IMG/VR virus record: IMGVR_UViG_3300031237_000015
Coordinates: 1 to 39,182 of that record
DNA: 39,182 nt
Strand: one strand, 5' to 3'
From: a virus
Under the pieces are notes generated by a model. The model was given only the letters and a program-made list of their open reading frames with translations, had not been told where the DNA came from and ran no database searches. Of this stretch, positions 13,943-22,623 are shown piece after piece; the first letter of the stretch is position 1, and each line of letters starts with the position of its first letter. The position numbers and the translations under genes are program-made.

Positions 13943-16108
13943 TTAGGACATCTCCGGGGAGTAGGTCCCCCACCGCGAGCCGGTGTTGCGCTGACCGGAC
14001 ATCACCTGCGTCTCAATCACCTGCGCGGCGATGGGCTTGCTATCGAGCAGCACCGTGAGGTTCACCACCCGCCCATCCAGAGCGCCGCCGCCAATCTGCG
14101 AACCCTCGCGGATGCCCGAGTCCGTAGCGCCGAAGCGAAAGCCAGGGACTCGGAAGCCAGACGGGGCGTTGAGGATGGACTCGTTCAGCTTGTCGCGCTC
14201 CTTGCGCTCCTTGGCGATGCTGACAGTCGCCTCTTCGAGAGACATGTTCAGCAGCTTGGTTCGCTCGGCTGCGTAGTCGGTCTCATCGCGCATCTTCGTG
14301 ATGCTGTCGGCGAATCCGTCGAGCATGCTCTCGACGCCGGTCAGTCCGATGGCGCCGAAGAGATCTCCGATCGCGCGCACGAGCCAAGATGCAGCGTCGA
14401 CGATGCTGTTCCAAACGATCGACACTGCCTCAGCAGCGTACAGAAAGCCCACGCCCAAGAGCTTGAGCGCCTCAAAGAGCGGTGGCAGCACGAGCTGAGT
14501 CAGCATCAGAACCGGGTTGGTCAGCTTGAAGAACCACTCGATGAGCGGCGCGAATGCGAAGAATAGGTTGCCGATGATGTTGACGAACGGGCTCAGCGCC
14601 TCGAAGAGTGGGTTGAGCACGTTGGCCAACATCCCAAACAGCGCGCCCACCTCGGCAATAAGCGTCTGGAATCCCTCGCTCTCCATGGCGAAAGTCGTGA
14701 GCGCGCCGACGAAGTTGCCGCTGGCCAACTGCTGAATCGCCTGCCCAGCTGCGCCGAAAGCCCCAGCCAACGCATCTCCAGCGCCTGCTCTGTTCGCGGT
14801 ATCGCGAGCGACATTTCGATCGCGCACAGTCTTGAGCGCGCCGCGGAGCGCTTCTTGAATCTGATGCGGCTGCGCCCCGAGGTTCTCTCCGGCCTTCTTG
14901 ATTGCGTCCGCAGTCAGCTTGCCGGCCTCCTTGAGCTTGATGAAGACGGCCTCCAACTCCGAGGTGAGTCCTGGACCGCTGGCCAGAGCGTTTGTGATTC
15001 GCTTGAACTTGGCGAGGAATTTGTTCGAAATGAGGTCGTCGCCAGCGAGTGCGTCGTCTTGGTCGATCGAGAGGCCAGGCGAGACGATCTTCCCCGTCGC
15101 GCCCATGGCCTGAGCCAGCAAATCCTTGGTCGTCTTGAATCCACGCTTGGCGCCGCGAACGATACCGTCTCCGAACGCCTCGCCAGCGTCGGCCAAGTCA
15201 GTGCCGAGCTGCGCAATGCCGCCCTCGCGAATCTCCTTCAGCGTCCCGCTCACGGCGGCCAGGCCATCGGCGATTTTGTCTGCGCCGAGGAAGCGCGCGG
15301 CCTCGGACCACTGCTGAGTGATTTTCTCGAGCGGGTAGATGAGCGCGGTCAGGATGACGTTGCCGACCTTGATGAATGCCTCGCCGATGCCCGGAGCAGA
15401 GCCCTTCCACCATGCCTTGAATTCCGCCCACGACTTCTTGACATAGTCGATCGTGTCTTTCGTGATGTCCTGAATCCCACCGAAGTTCGCGTCCCACGCC
15501 TCCTGTACGAGGCCGACCACGACGATGATCGCGATCAGCGCAGCAGCGGCGGCGGCAAGGGCGGGCAGGATGGGCAGGATAGTGGGCGCCAGCTTCGCGA
15601 AGATGCTCCCAATCTTCGCTCCCGTGCCGAGCACCGCCAGTGCGCCAGCGGCGAACGCCGCGAAGCCAGCAGCCGCCTCCTTGACTCCGGGGGAGAGCGA
15701 CTGAAACCAGCGCACCACGGTGGAGACGGTCTGCGCCATCGCGCGCAGAGTCGGGATGAGGGCGCGGCCAATCTGCACCGAGAGGGCGGAGTAGGCGCCC
15801 TGCAGATCCTTCACTGCGTTGGCGACGCCTCGATCATACTTCGCCGCCTGGCTCACGGCGACGGTGGCGGCGGCAGTGATTGCCGCGCTGGCGAGTGTGG
15901 CCGCACTGGCCACGCGCTCAAGCGACTCGCCCACCTGCCGCATATGAGCAGCAGCCCTCTTTGAGGCATCCTGCTGCGCCCTCAGAGCGTCGGCCGCCGC
16001 CTTGGACTTGGCGCTGAAGATGCCGAACGATTTCACCGACCTGGCCACTGCCTGCTCCAGGTCCCGGCTGTCGCCCTCGAGCAGAATCTTGAGAGAGTCG
16101 ACGATCAT
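13943..16108 (-). CDS. Tail tape measure protein
   Basis: 721 residues. An N-terminal helical region (DSRDLEQAVARSVKSFGIFS, RAAAHMRQVGESLERVASAA) is followed by several hydrophobic segments (ILPILPALAAAAAALIAIIV; GQLFFAFAPL-type segments near 530) and more helices. This composition and its position after the frameshifted chaperone genes identify a tape measure. At about 0.15 nm per residue the length suggests a tail near 108 nm. The ATG overlaps the stop of the chaperone extension by 4 bases. Confidence 0.9.
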   Translation of the reverse strand: MIVDSLKILLEGDSRDLEQAVARSVKSFGIFSAKSKAAADALRAQQDASKRAAAHMRQVGESLERVASAATLASAAITAAATVAVSQAAKYDRGVANAVKDLQGAYSALSVQIGRALIPTLRAMAQTVSTVVRWFQSLSPGVKEAAAGFAAFAAGALAVLGTGAKIGSIFAKLAPTILPILPALAAAAAALIAIIVVVGLVQEAWDANFGGIQDITKDTIDYVKKSWAEFKAWWKGSAPGIGEAFIKVGNVILTALIYPLEKITQQWSEAARFLGADKIADGLAAVSGTLKEIREGGIAQLGTDLADAGEAFGDGIVRGAKRGFKTTKDLLAQAMGATGKIVSPGLSIDQDDALAGDDLISNKFLAKFKRITNALASGPGLTSELEAVFIKLKEAGKLTADAIKKAGENLGAQPHQIQEALRGALKTVRDRNVARDTANRAGAGDALAGAFGAAGQAIQQLASGNFVGALTTFAMESEGFQTLIAEVGALFGMLANVLNPLFEALSPFVNIIGNLFFAFAPLIEWFFKLTNPVLMLTQLVLPPLFEALKLLGVGFLYAAEAVSIVWNSIVDAASWLVRAIGDLFGAIGLTGVESMLDGFADSITKMRDETDYAAERTKLLNMSLEEATVSIAKERKERDKLNESILNAPSGFRVPGFRFGATDSGIREGSQIGGGALDGRVVNLTVLLDSKPIAAQVIETQVMSGQRNTGSRWGTYSPEMS

Positions 16109-16311
16109 TTACCCATCTCCCAAGGTGGCGGCTGAGGCGGCCCGCGCGGCGCCCGCCCGGGCCGAGACTTCGCTGGCGAATTCTTCCAGTTGAGGAACGC
16201 CACCCACATGAGGAGCTCCCACTGGGTGTACGTCTCCTCCACCTTGTGCGTACTGGCCCCAGTCGCCTCGGCCACCAGCATCACCGGGGCCATGGAGCCG
16301 AGGCATCTCAG
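16105..16311 (-). CDS. Tail assembly chaperone -1 frameshift extension (T part of G-T)
   Basis: This frame is open from the G gene end down to the TGA overlapping the tape measure start. If ribosomes slip -1 at GGTTTTC (16317-16311), the product is the whole G protein plus 68 residues beginning LRCLGSMAPVML and containing YTQWELLMWVAFLNWKN. There is no convincing separate start, although an ATG at 16293 exists. G/G-T pairs upstream of the tape measure are common in siphoviruses and chaperone it. The heptamer is not a classic X-XXY-YYZ, so slippage is predicted from frame and context. Confidence 0.65.
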   Translation of the reverse strand: MRCLGSMAPVMLVAEATGASTHKVEETYTQWELLMWVAFLNWKNSPAKSRPGRAPRGPPQPPPWEMGK

Positions 16312-16661
16312 AAAACCGCTTCGGCGTCCCGCGCGTCCCGCGCCTCGACCGCGCCGTATGCCTCGATGAAGGTGGCGAGGAAGCTGCCCTTGCCGATGGG
16401 CAGCCGCTCAAGGAAGTCGATGTCCGCCTTCGAGTCGAACACCTTCTCGCCGGACTCGGCGTAGTGGATCGACTCTGCGGCGAGCAGCACCAGGAAGCGG
16501 CCCTCGTCCTTGGTCCCGTCCTTGCGCTTGGCCGCGGTGTCGATGCGACGGTTGGCCGCAACGGTGTTTTGCTTGGCGAGGAAGCGTTCGCCCTTCCACT
16601 CGAAGGTGATGTCGTCCCGCCCGTCGCCCTCGATTTTCGCCTTGAGACTCTTGAGATCCAC
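16308..16661 (-). CDS. Tail assembly chaperone G
   Basis: The GTG at 16661 has AAGGAG upstream, giving 117 residues. It starts MDLKSLKAKIEGDGRDDITF and ends DARDAEAVF, with an N-terminal strand region and a helical C-terminus. Position between the tube genes and the tape measure, with an overlapping -1 frame, matches the lambda G family. The stop TGA comes directly after the proposed slip site, so most ribosomes should end here and a minority should make the G-T fusion. Confidence 0.7.
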   Translation of the reverse strand: MDLKSLKAKIEGDGRDDITFEWKGERFLAKQNTVAANRRIDTAAKRKDGTKDEGRFLVLLAAESIHYAESGEKVFDSKADIDFLERLPIGKGSFLATFIEAYGAVEARDARDAEAVF

Positions 16662-16670
16662 GTCTACTCC

Positions 16671-17312
16671 TTAGCCGGAGAGGTCCGACCAGCCGAAAGT
16701 GTTGTTGCCGATCGTCTGCCCCGTCACCTTCCCGCCCGCGGCCTCCCATGAGTAGGTGAGCTCGAAGCGACCGTCCGTCGCGACCGAGCGCGCCAGCTCG
16801 CGCAGCTTGACGAGCGCTCGGAAGATGACGCCGTTGCCGAAGTCGACAGACAGCGCGCGCAGCACGCCTGAGTCGAAGTCGGTCGCGAGCCACGTGCTCC
16901 CGGTGTCGAGCGTCACCACCTCGCCGGATGCGGTCTGGAGCCCAGCCACGGCGCGGCGCCGGTCCTGCTCGCCGAGCAGCGAGGTGTCGATCAACTCCGT
17001 GACGCAGTCCGCAGAGAAGCTGATGGGCTCCGACTCTTCGACGCGCGGGTAGTAGTTGGCGCTGATGGTGACCGGACCGGTGAAGGCGCCGGTCGTCTTG
17101 ATGATGCGTCCGAAGAGCGGATCGATCCGGATGTTGGTCGCGGCAATGCCGTTGTCCAGCACTGTCATGGCGACGGTGGGGTCCAACAGTCGGCGCGCGG
17201 TGTCGGTCACCTGCGCGATGGTGTTGCCACCACTCAGCGTGGTGGCCTCCGCAGACATGGACGTGCTCGCGCTCACCCGCTCCAGCGTGATTGAGTGGCC
17301 GGCGATCGCCAT
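16671..17312 (-). CDS. Tail tube-like structural protein (second copy)
   Basis: 213 residues, beginning MAIAGHSITLERV. The segment DTSLLGEQDRRRAVAGLQTA and the following DTG align with ETTDFADGQDRERELQGLKD and ADTG in the next gene upstream (17316-17723), and both start MA(I/L)AGH. The two therefore look like paralogues. One probably forms the tube and this longer one a specialised ring, for example at the tube end. The assignment is by context and mutual similarity. Confidence 0.6.
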   Translation of the reverse strand: MAIAGHSITLERVSASTSMSAEATTLSGGNTIAQVTDTARRLLDPTVAMTVLDNGIAATNIRIDPLFGRIIKTTGAFTGPVTISANYYPRVEESEPISFSADCVTELIDTSLLGEQDRRRAVAGLQTASGEVVTLDTGSTWLATDFDSGVLRALSVDFGNGVIFRALVKLRELARSVATDGRFELTYSWEAAGGKVTGQTIGNNTFGWSDLSG

Positions 17313-17315
17313 GGG

Positions 17316-17723
17316 CTACACCGTCCCGATGGCACCCGAAGAGGCGTCGACCATGAGCGTGGCGGAGAACTCAAGCTTGCCGTCGAAGGCGCTCGTGATG
17401 TTGAAGTCCTGGACTTTGAACGGTGCTTTGTAGCCGGTGGTGCCGTTCGGCAGGAAGCGCAGCCACACCACGGTGCCGGCGAGGTGATTGGTTCGGATTC
17501 TCGCCTGGCCCGTGTCTGCGGTCTCGAGGTCTCCGGACAGAGTCACCTGGACGTCCTTCAGCCCCTGGAGCTCGCGCTCGCGATCCTGCCCGTCGGCGAA
17601 GTCGGTGGTCTCCAGCAGCTCGGCGGAATAGTTCCACTCGATGTTGTTGACGCCGTCGACGATGTCGCCGGCAACGTCCGTGTCCGCAGATCGGACAACC
17701 GTCCCATGTCCAGCAAGAGCCAT
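17316..17723 (-). CDS. Major tail tube protein
   Basis: 135 residues, MALAGHGTVVRSADTDVAGD to SSGAIGTV. Beta-rich, with VQVTLSGDLETADTGQARIR and VWLRFLPNGTTGYKAPFKVQ typical of small tube proteins with the T4 gp19/lambda V fold. It lies downstream of the tail terminator-like gene. Its 65-base leader carries the 15-bp element also found before the scaffold/protease gene, suggesting strong separate expression. Confidence 0.7.
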   Translation of the reverse strand: MALAGHGTVVRSADTDVAGDIVDGVNNIEWNYSAELLETTDFADGQDRERELQGLKDVQVTLSGDLETADTGQARIRTNHLAGTVVWLRFLPNGTTGYKAPFKVQDFNITSAFDGKLEFSATLMVDASSGAIGTV

Positions 17724-17774
17724 TGCCTACCTCGCGCGAGAGTGTCAGCGGAGGAAGCAAGAGCACGCAAAGGC

Positions 17775-17789
17775 ATGTAGCTTTCTAGT
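17775..17789 (-). promoter_or_regulatory. 15-bp leader element, copy A (before tail tube gene)
   Basis: On the minus strand ACTAGAAAGCTACAT begins at the stop of the tail terminator gene, 52 bases before the tail tube start. An identical 15-mer lies at 25576-25590 before the scaffold/protease gene. I found no other exact copy by eye. No sigma70 -35 sits at proper spacing. It may be a phage late promoter, a processing site or a translation leader. Confidence 0.5.
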
Positions 17790-18208
17790 CACCCAACGTA
17801 CTTGGCTGAGAGGTTGGTCGTGAATGCCTGACGTTGCGTCTCGGGGTCCGAGAAGTAGGCCGGCATGTCATTGGCGACGACGCTCACATAGCCAGTGACT
17901 GCGCGCTGCTGCAGGAAGCCGACGACCGCGCGCGCAAGGGCCTCGGCCTGGTCATACGCATCCTCGCCCGGCTCGCCCCAGACGATCAGCTGCACCGTTG
18001 TCTGGAAGTAGGCCTGCGGAGTCGCGCCCTGGAGGTAGGGCTGCGGCGCCACGCCGCCAGCATTAAGCAGCTGCACATGCAGCGAGGCCGGGGCTGGATG
18101 GTGCGCCCGGCTGAACAGGTTGTCTTGGAGCGTGAGAGTCACGCCCCCGAGCGCCTGCCCGTTGAGTTCGGTCGCGAGGTCGCTGGCTGGATTCTTGAGC
18201 GTGGGCAT
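17789..18208 (-). CDS. Tail terminator-like protein
   Basis: ATG at 18208 sharing a base with the upstream stop (TGATG), giving 139 residues. It has a helix near the N-terminus (NPASDLATELNGQ), then strands (ASLHVQLLNAGGVAPQPYLQ, FQTTVQLIVWGEPGEDAYDQ) and a helix AEALARAVVGFLQQ. This order and the VQLIVW...AYDQAEALA segment fit lambda U/minor capsid-type tail terminators that cap the tube. The call is by fold pattern and synteny. Confidence 0.6.
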   Translation of the reverse strand: MPTLKNPASDLATELNGQALGGVTLTLQDNLFSRAHHPAPASLHVQLLNAGGVAPQPYLQGATPQAYFQTTVQLIVWGEPGEDAYDQAEALARAVVGFLQQRAVTGYVSVVANDMPAYFSDPETQRQAFTTNLSAKYVG

Positions 18209-18558
18209 CAGCGTTTCTCCATGGCTTTGCTCAGGCGATCGGCGATGCGTCTGGCGAAGCCGTTTGCGCGTTCCTGAAAGGCTCTCAGCAACCACGGGAA
18301 TCGGCTGTGGACGTAGATCGCGTACGGGGCGGTGTAGCCGACATCGATGTCCGTGCGGTGCTGGTTCACCCTAACGTCTCGAACGTCGCCAGTGCTCATG
18401 AGGTAGCCCGTGTCGTAGGGCACGGACTCCTGCGCCTTGGCCAGGACAGCCACCGCCTCGTCTCGCATCGCGCGACCCATCTCGTCCTGCACCCGCTTGG
18501 GCATGGACTTGAGTCTCTTCTCGAGCTGCTCCATCCCCTTGAGCCGGAAACTGATCAT
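18208..18558 (-). CDS. HK97 gp10-like head-tail joining protein
   Basis: The ATG at 18558 follows a very strong GGAGGGAGGGG ribosome site, so I use it instead of an earlier frame start at 18594. 116 residues. ISFRLKGMEQLEKRLKSMPK, then SVPYDTGYLMSTGDVRDVRV and VGYTAPYAIYVHSR, form the well-known pattern of HK97-gp10/neck proteins (helix, VPxDTGxL, YAxYVH). These bridge the head connector and the tail. Confidence 0.8.
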   Translation of the reverse strand: MISFRLKGMEQLEKRLKSMPKRVQDEMGRAMRDEAVAVLAKAQESVPYDTGYLMSTGDVRDVRVNQHRTDIDVGYTAPYAIYVHSRFPWLLRAFQERANGFARRIADRLSKAMEKR

Positions 18559-18647
18559 CGCCCCTCCCTCCTCCGGTCCTTGGCCGCAAGCCACGCGTCG
18601 ATGGCGACGGCGGCAAAGAACTTGGCGAGAAAGAGAATCGTCTTCAC
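18555..18647 (-). CDS. 30-residue peptide with hydrophobic helix
   Basis: The GTG at 18647 overlaps the upstream stop (GTGA) and its TGA overlaps the next ATG. It reads MKTILFLAKFFAAVAIDAWL plus AAKDRRREGR, a short hydrophobic helix with a basic tail. The GGAGGGAGGGG that serves the next gene lies inside it. It may be a coupling peptide or a small membrane protein. The call rests on the overlaps alone. Confidence 0.4.
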   Translation of the reverse strand: MKTILFLAKFFAAVAIDAWLAAKDRRREGR

Positions 18648-19129
18648 TGGGCGTCGTTTTTCCGGAATGGCGGAATCACATCAGACAACAGATCGAGATC
18701 GCCGCGGTCAAGGTCATGCGCTGAGACGTGACTGCGCGGCCCGAGCTGGGATGGCCTAGGCGCATCGCCGAGCGCCGAGAATCCGTTGTCGGCCAGCGCC
18801 TTGTACCGCGCCTCGAGCTGCGTCACCCAGAACTCGGGCACCGCGCCTGCGCCTGCGATCGCCTGCATCACACGAATGGCTGCGCCCAGACGAATCGTGT
18901 CCCGGCACCACTCGTACGCCGCCGGGTAGCTCGCCCCCGCGTCCGTGCTGAGAGTGCTCGCCGACACGTCGATGGCCGACAGTGCGCCCGCCAGCCGCGC
19001 CGACTCCGCCTCGATCATCTCCCCGACCGCGGCGGCAGTGGGCTTCGTGCTCGCGCTGAACGCGGTGCGAGAGGGGAAGTAGTGGGCACTGATGTCCGCG
19101 TGCTCGATGCTGAAGATTGAGACTGGCAT
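18644..19129 (-). CDS. Head-tail connector/adaptor-like protein
   Basis: 161 residues with an ATG at 19129. Helical: KPTAAAVGEMIEAESARLAG, SYPAAYEWCRDTIRLGAAIR and VTQLEARYKALADNG. The C-terminus is disordered and acidic (DLDRGDLDLLSDVIPP). Helical proteins of this size just before a gp10-like gene are usually head completion or adaptor proteins. I do not recognise a specific family. The assignment is synteny-based. Confidence 0.55.
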   Translation of the reverse strand: MPVSIFSIEHADISAHYFPSRTAFSASTKPTAAAVGEMIEAESARLAGALSAIDVSASTLSTDAGASYPAAYEWCRDTIRLGAAIRVMQAIAGAGAVPEFWVTQLEARYKALADNGFSALGDAPRPSQLGPRSHVSAHDLDRGDLDLLSDVIPPFRKNDAQ

Positions 19130-19132
19130 GCG

Positions 19133-19741
19133 CTACTCCTTGGCCGGACAGCCGAAGTCGTCCGGGACGTGATTCCAGCGCCTGTAGTTGACAGCGTCGG
19201 AGACCGTCTGCCTGGAGACACCGAACGCCGCCGCCAGAGCGCGTTGCTGAACCACTCCGCTGCGCCATGCCGCTCGGATTAAGGCGACGCTCATGTCGGC
19301 GAGCTTCGCGCTCCCCTGTCGTTCGCCTCGTGCAACTCGGTCGGGCCTGGTGCGAGATCCGTGACGCTCGCCGTGCGCCGCGCGCTCTGGGTGGGCGCGA
19401 GCCCAGTGACGGTCGCCTCGAGCGACTCGTTCCGGCCTAGCCTTACTGAAGTGCCTGCCCTTGGCCGCCATGTCCGCCATGTTGTCTTCGTGGGTGCCCA
19501 GGAACAGGTGATCGGGATTCACGCACGGCGGGTTGTCGCAGCGGTGCAGCACGTGAGACCCGGCCGGGACCGGGCCATGATGGAGCGCCCATGAGACGCG
19601 GTGGGCGTAGGCGATCTCGTGCTCTGATGTGCGGAGTCGACCATACCCACCCTTGAAGACGGACGCGGCCCAGAGCCAGCACCCGGTGTTCGGCTCTGGC
19701 GTGAACTTGGATTCGAAGCGCTCCCGCAGGCTGGCTCTCAT
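19133..19741 (-). CDS. HNH homing-type endonuclease (copy 1)
   Basis: The ATG at 19741 gives 202 residues. CWLWAASVFKGGYGRL, AHRVSWALHHGPVP, then HVLHRCDNPPCVNPDHLFLG with THEDNMADM form the His-Asn-His core of phage HNH nucleases. Three 15-residue repeats follow (RPERVARGDRHWARA, HPERAAHGERHGSRT, RPDRVARGERQGSAK). An HTH comes last (QRALAAAFGVSRQTVSDAVN). Such genes are mobile and cut DNA near their insertion site. It sits between the tailspike and connector genes, interrupting the morphogenesis order. The second copy is at 27525-28121. Confidence 0.88.
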   Translation of the reverse strand: MRASLRERFESKFTPEPNTGCWLWAASVFKGGYGRLRTSEHEIAYAHRVSWALHHGPVPAGSHVLHRCDNPPCVNPDHLFLGTHEDNMADMAAKGRHFSKARPERVARGDRHWARAHPERAAHGERHGSRTRPDRVARGERQGSAKLADMSVALIRAAWRSGVVQQRALAAAFGVSRQTVSDAVNYRRWNHVPDDFGCPAKE

Positions 19742-19796
19742 TGCGCCAGCTCTACCAGCGCCACAGGGTGCTGCGCCAGCCCCTGCTGCCGACGAG

Positions 19797-21335
19797 CTAC
19801 TCCGACACAACTGGAAACCATCTGGCCTCGAAGGTGAAGAACTCGGCCTGCGTGCTATTGTTCTCGACCACGTAGTTTGCCCCGTCGTTAAAGACGTTGC
19901 GCGTCAGAGCGGACCCCTGCGTGGCGCTGTAGCTGGCGGCTGGAGCCTGGAATTCCAGCACGGAACCAGGCCCGTTGGATCCCAGCACGAAGCGCCCCAT
20001 CGGGCGCACAGGACCGGAGCCGTTGGGGTGGCCGACAATCTCGAGCACCCCGACGAAGTCTCCGGGCAACAGCGTCTTGACCTGGCCCACGTTCGCTCGG
20101 ACCGCCCGGGAGTTGTTGTCCCGGCGAGGCATCGGCATCGGTAGCTCGTCAACTTTCCTGTTCGAGACGAACGTATTGAAGCCAGTCACGCCACCAGTGA
20201 TTTCTGTCACGGCCGCTCCGAGGTCGCAGAAGTTGTCCCACTTCCCGTTTCGTCTGCGGAGCCCCCCGCCGGTATTGACGAACACCTTCGCGTCGGCGCT
20301 AGAAATGATGAAGTTGTCGACCACGTTGAGCGCGTCCCACCCAATACCCTGTACAACGGTGTGCCAGCTCTGGAGATAGCAGTCGCGAACGAATACCATT
20401 GCCGTCTTCCCGGCAGCGCCAACGACAAAACACGTTGACGTACCGGCGCCAACAGCAGCATGGCCTTCTGTGTAGCCGTTCGAAAAGTAGTAGGGGCCCC
20501 CGCTCTGAGCGTTAACTGCTATCCCGTTATCCGGATGCTGCTGCAAGACGAAGCGCGAGAAGTACGCAGCGGCGGCGCCGTGGGCTGTCGGGTCCGTGCC
20601 TCCGAGCTGAACACCTACCGCATAGCCCTCGACTATCAACTGGTCGAACCAGAGCGTCGTATTCGCTGCTCCAGCGTTACCGGTGTAGCCGATGCGAATT
20701 CCAGTACCTGGGTTGTAGCTTCCCTGGTTGCGGATGTAGCAGCGAGTGAACCAGTTTGTCTGCGCACCCTTCAGGATGTTGATACCGAGCGCACAGTCAA
20801 AGAAGACCATGTCCTGAAAGCTGCACCAGGCCGGGCCGCCCGTGTCCGCGCCAATGTCCAGGCCCGTTACACCAGACACGCCGTTCGCGTCGATGCAAAT
20901 GCCCTCGATGGCGCACCCAACCGGAGAAACCGGCGTGTTGCCCATCTGGATGACCTTGCCGTTGGGTGCGCCTACCCACTTGAGAACGGGCTTCTTGATG
21001 GAGTCTACGCTGCCAATGCCGCGCGTCCACCCCTTGAGCACGGACTGCTTCCCGTTCATGGCAACAGAGCCCTCGAGAAGGAGAACGGCGCCGGGGAGAA
21101 TCTCGAGCGTGGTGTCGTCCTGAATGCTCAGGGCGCCGAGCCGGTATTCGCCGGGGCCGAACAGGACATGCCTGGTCTCGGCCATCGCGTCGACAACGGC
21201 CTGCGTGTCGAGCGTGACGCCATCGGCCTTTGCGCCATAGGCGGCGACATATTTAGCGGCCGACGCTGACTTGACGGCGGCGACCAGCGGAGACACGCGC
21301 GGATCAGGAGGCCTCAGCCATCTCGGCAAAGCCAT
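19797..21335 (-). CDS. Tailspike-like beta-helix protein, possible depolymerase
   Basis: About 512 residues from ATG 21335; a GTG at 21344 adds three. AAKYVAAYGAKADGVTLDTQ is the DGxxxDT entry motif of pectate-lyase-like spikes. It is followed by beta-helix rungs (LGALSIQDDTTLEILPGAVL, IEGICIDANGVSGVTGLDIG, YFSNGYTEGHAAVGAG) and a C-terminal beta domain. Such spikes bind and often cleave host capsule or O-antigen. No specific active-site pair can be assigned by eye. Its location between capsid-side and connector genes, away from the tail tip genes, is odd. Confidence 0.75.
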   Translation of the reverse strand: MALPRWLRPPDPRVSPLVAAVKSASAAKYVAAYGAKADGVTLDTQAVVDAMAETRHVLFGPGEYRLGALSIQDDTTLEILPGAVLLLEGSVAMNGKQSVLKGWTRGIGSVDSIKKPVLKWVGAPNGKVIQMGNTPVSPVGCAIEGICIDANGVSGVTGLDIGADTGGPAWCSFQDMVFFDCALGINILKGAQTNWFTRCYIRNQGSYNPGTGIRIGYTGNAGAANTTLWFDQLIVEGYAVGVQLGGTDPTAHGAAAAYFSRFVLQQHPDNGIAVNAQSGGPYYFSNGYTEGHAAVGAGTSTCFVVGAAGKTAMVFVRDCYLQSWHTVVQGIGWDALNVVDNFIISSADAKVFVNTGGGLRRRNGKWDNFCDLGAAVTEITGGVTGFNTFVSNRKVDELPMPMPRRDNNSRAVRANVGQVKTLLPGDFVGVLEIVGHPNGSGPVRPMGRFVLGSNGPGSVLEFQAPAASYSATQGSALTRNVFNDGANYVVENNSTQAEFFTFEARWFPVVSE

Positions 21336-21352
21336 TGGATCCACGCGCGCCC

Positions 21353-22615
21353 TTAGCCTGGGTCAGAAATAACGCACCATCCGAAGTCAGTGTCGGCGGT
21401 GCAGGCAGCGGATACGGTCAGCACAAAGCTGCCAGCTGCAGGGTCAACAGATTTGATTGCCGTACACGTCGCGTCAGCTTCCTGCAGCTGGGCAAACACG
21501 AATGAAGTTGCAGCTACCGTGCTGCTCGTCACCGTGACCGTAGATGCAGTGGCTGCGACGGCTGCACGGCCGCACGAGCGATTCTGTGTGACGTTGCCCG
21601 GAGTGCCGGTGCCGTCGTCCATATCGACAAGCATTCCGCCGATTCCGCTCACACCCCAGACGCCAACGCCGCCGTTGATGACCTGGAGCTGCTGCCCCGC
21701 GTGAGTCATGTCGAAGACCGAATTGCGGAACCGCGTACCAACGCCAGTGGCGGCCACCTGATTGAGGATGAGATTCTCAGGAGTCGAGAGGTCCCACTTC
21801 GTGGTCCCGGTCGGCCCCTTGATAATGTTTGCCAAGAGCGACGTGCTTGCAAGCATCTGCAGCTCTGTGCCGGTGAACCTGGCCACCTCTACCCCGTTGA
21901 GACACAGACTCCAGACGTTCGCAGCCTGGCGGTACCACCCCGAACCCGTACCGTCCGCGTCCGCAGACCAAGCGAAGGCTGGGGCCGCACAGCTCCCCGC
22001 GGGCGCGCGGTACGGGACGGTGGCCGTCAGGTTCGAGCCGTCGCCGGTCAGCCCGGTCGGCCCGCCGCCCGCCTCAACCTCGACTTGCGCCAGCGCGGCG
22101 TCGCGCACCAGTCCGAGCACGGCGAACATGCCGCCGCTCCCGCCCGCGGGCGCCGCGGTGACTGCCTTGCACGTGAAGGTGAGGACACGGACCGTGAGCG
22201 CACCGCCACTGGCCGTGACTGTGTCGGCCTCGACATAGAGTCGTCCGTAGGGGAACGTCTTCCGCACGCCAACCGTGACGTCGCGCCGCGCCGCCGCGCC
22301 AGTCATGGCCGGGTCCGTACCCTCCACCAGGAGATTCCAGCGCGGAGTCGTCTGGGTGGTGTCCAGCCACCAGAGCTTGAGTGTCCCGCCGCCGGAGAGC
22401 GTCTCCCCACTGGCCGCGCTGACGATGATGGCCGCGCGGCACTGGTTCGTCAGGATGACGCCGTCGGTCGTGGTCGAAGGCTCGTTCCCCGCGGCGCTGT
22501 TCGCCGTCTGAGTGGAGGCGCCAGCCGGGCCGATGGCCTGGCCGCTCGGGGTTGGCGACAGCTGGGCCAGCGACAGCCCCGGGAGCAGGACGATGAGGGC
22601 TGCGAGTCTGCGCAC
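21353..22615 (-). CDS. Secreted structural-type protein with Sec signal peptide (long)
   Basis: The GTG at 22615 follows GGAGG and gives 420 residues. The N-terminus MRRLAALIVLLPGLSLAQLS is a standard signal peptide with cleavage likely after LSLA. The body is beta-rich, with Gly/Thr-rich stretches and eight cysteines, which is consistent with disulfides after export. The C-terminus (FAQLQEADATCTAIKSVDP, AAGSFVLTVSAACTADTDFG) resembles the repeat-like C-terminal domain of the next gene upstream. It may be an exported fibre-like or envelope-binding protein. No family is named. Confidence 0.65.
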   Translation of the reverse strand: MRRLAALIVLLPGLSLAQLSPTPSGQAIGPAGASTQTANSAAGNEPSTTTDGVILTNQCRAAIIVSAASGETLSGGGTLKLWWLDTTQTTPRWNLLVEGTDPAMTGAAARRDVTVGVRKTFPYGRLYVEADTVTASGGALTVRVLTFTCKAVTAAPAGGSGGMFAVLGLVRDAALAQVEVEAGGGPTGLTGDGSNLTATVPYRAPAGSCAAPAFAWSADADGTGSGWYRQAANVWSLCLNGVEVARFTGTELQMLASTSLLANIIKGPTGTTKWDLSTPENLILNQVAATGVGTRFRNSVFDMTHAGQQLQVINGGVGVWGVSGIGGMLVDMDDGTGTPGNVTQNRSCGRAAVAATASTVTVTSSTVAATSFVFAQLQEADATCTAIKSVDPAAGSFVLTVSAACTADTDFGWCVISDPG

Positions 22616-22623
22616 GTGGCCTC

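Noticed and set aside
14855-15964. Long plus-strand open frame opposite the tape measure gene
   Set aside because: It is a shadow caused by GC-rich codons of the minus gene; composition and lack of motifs or ribosome site do not support coding.
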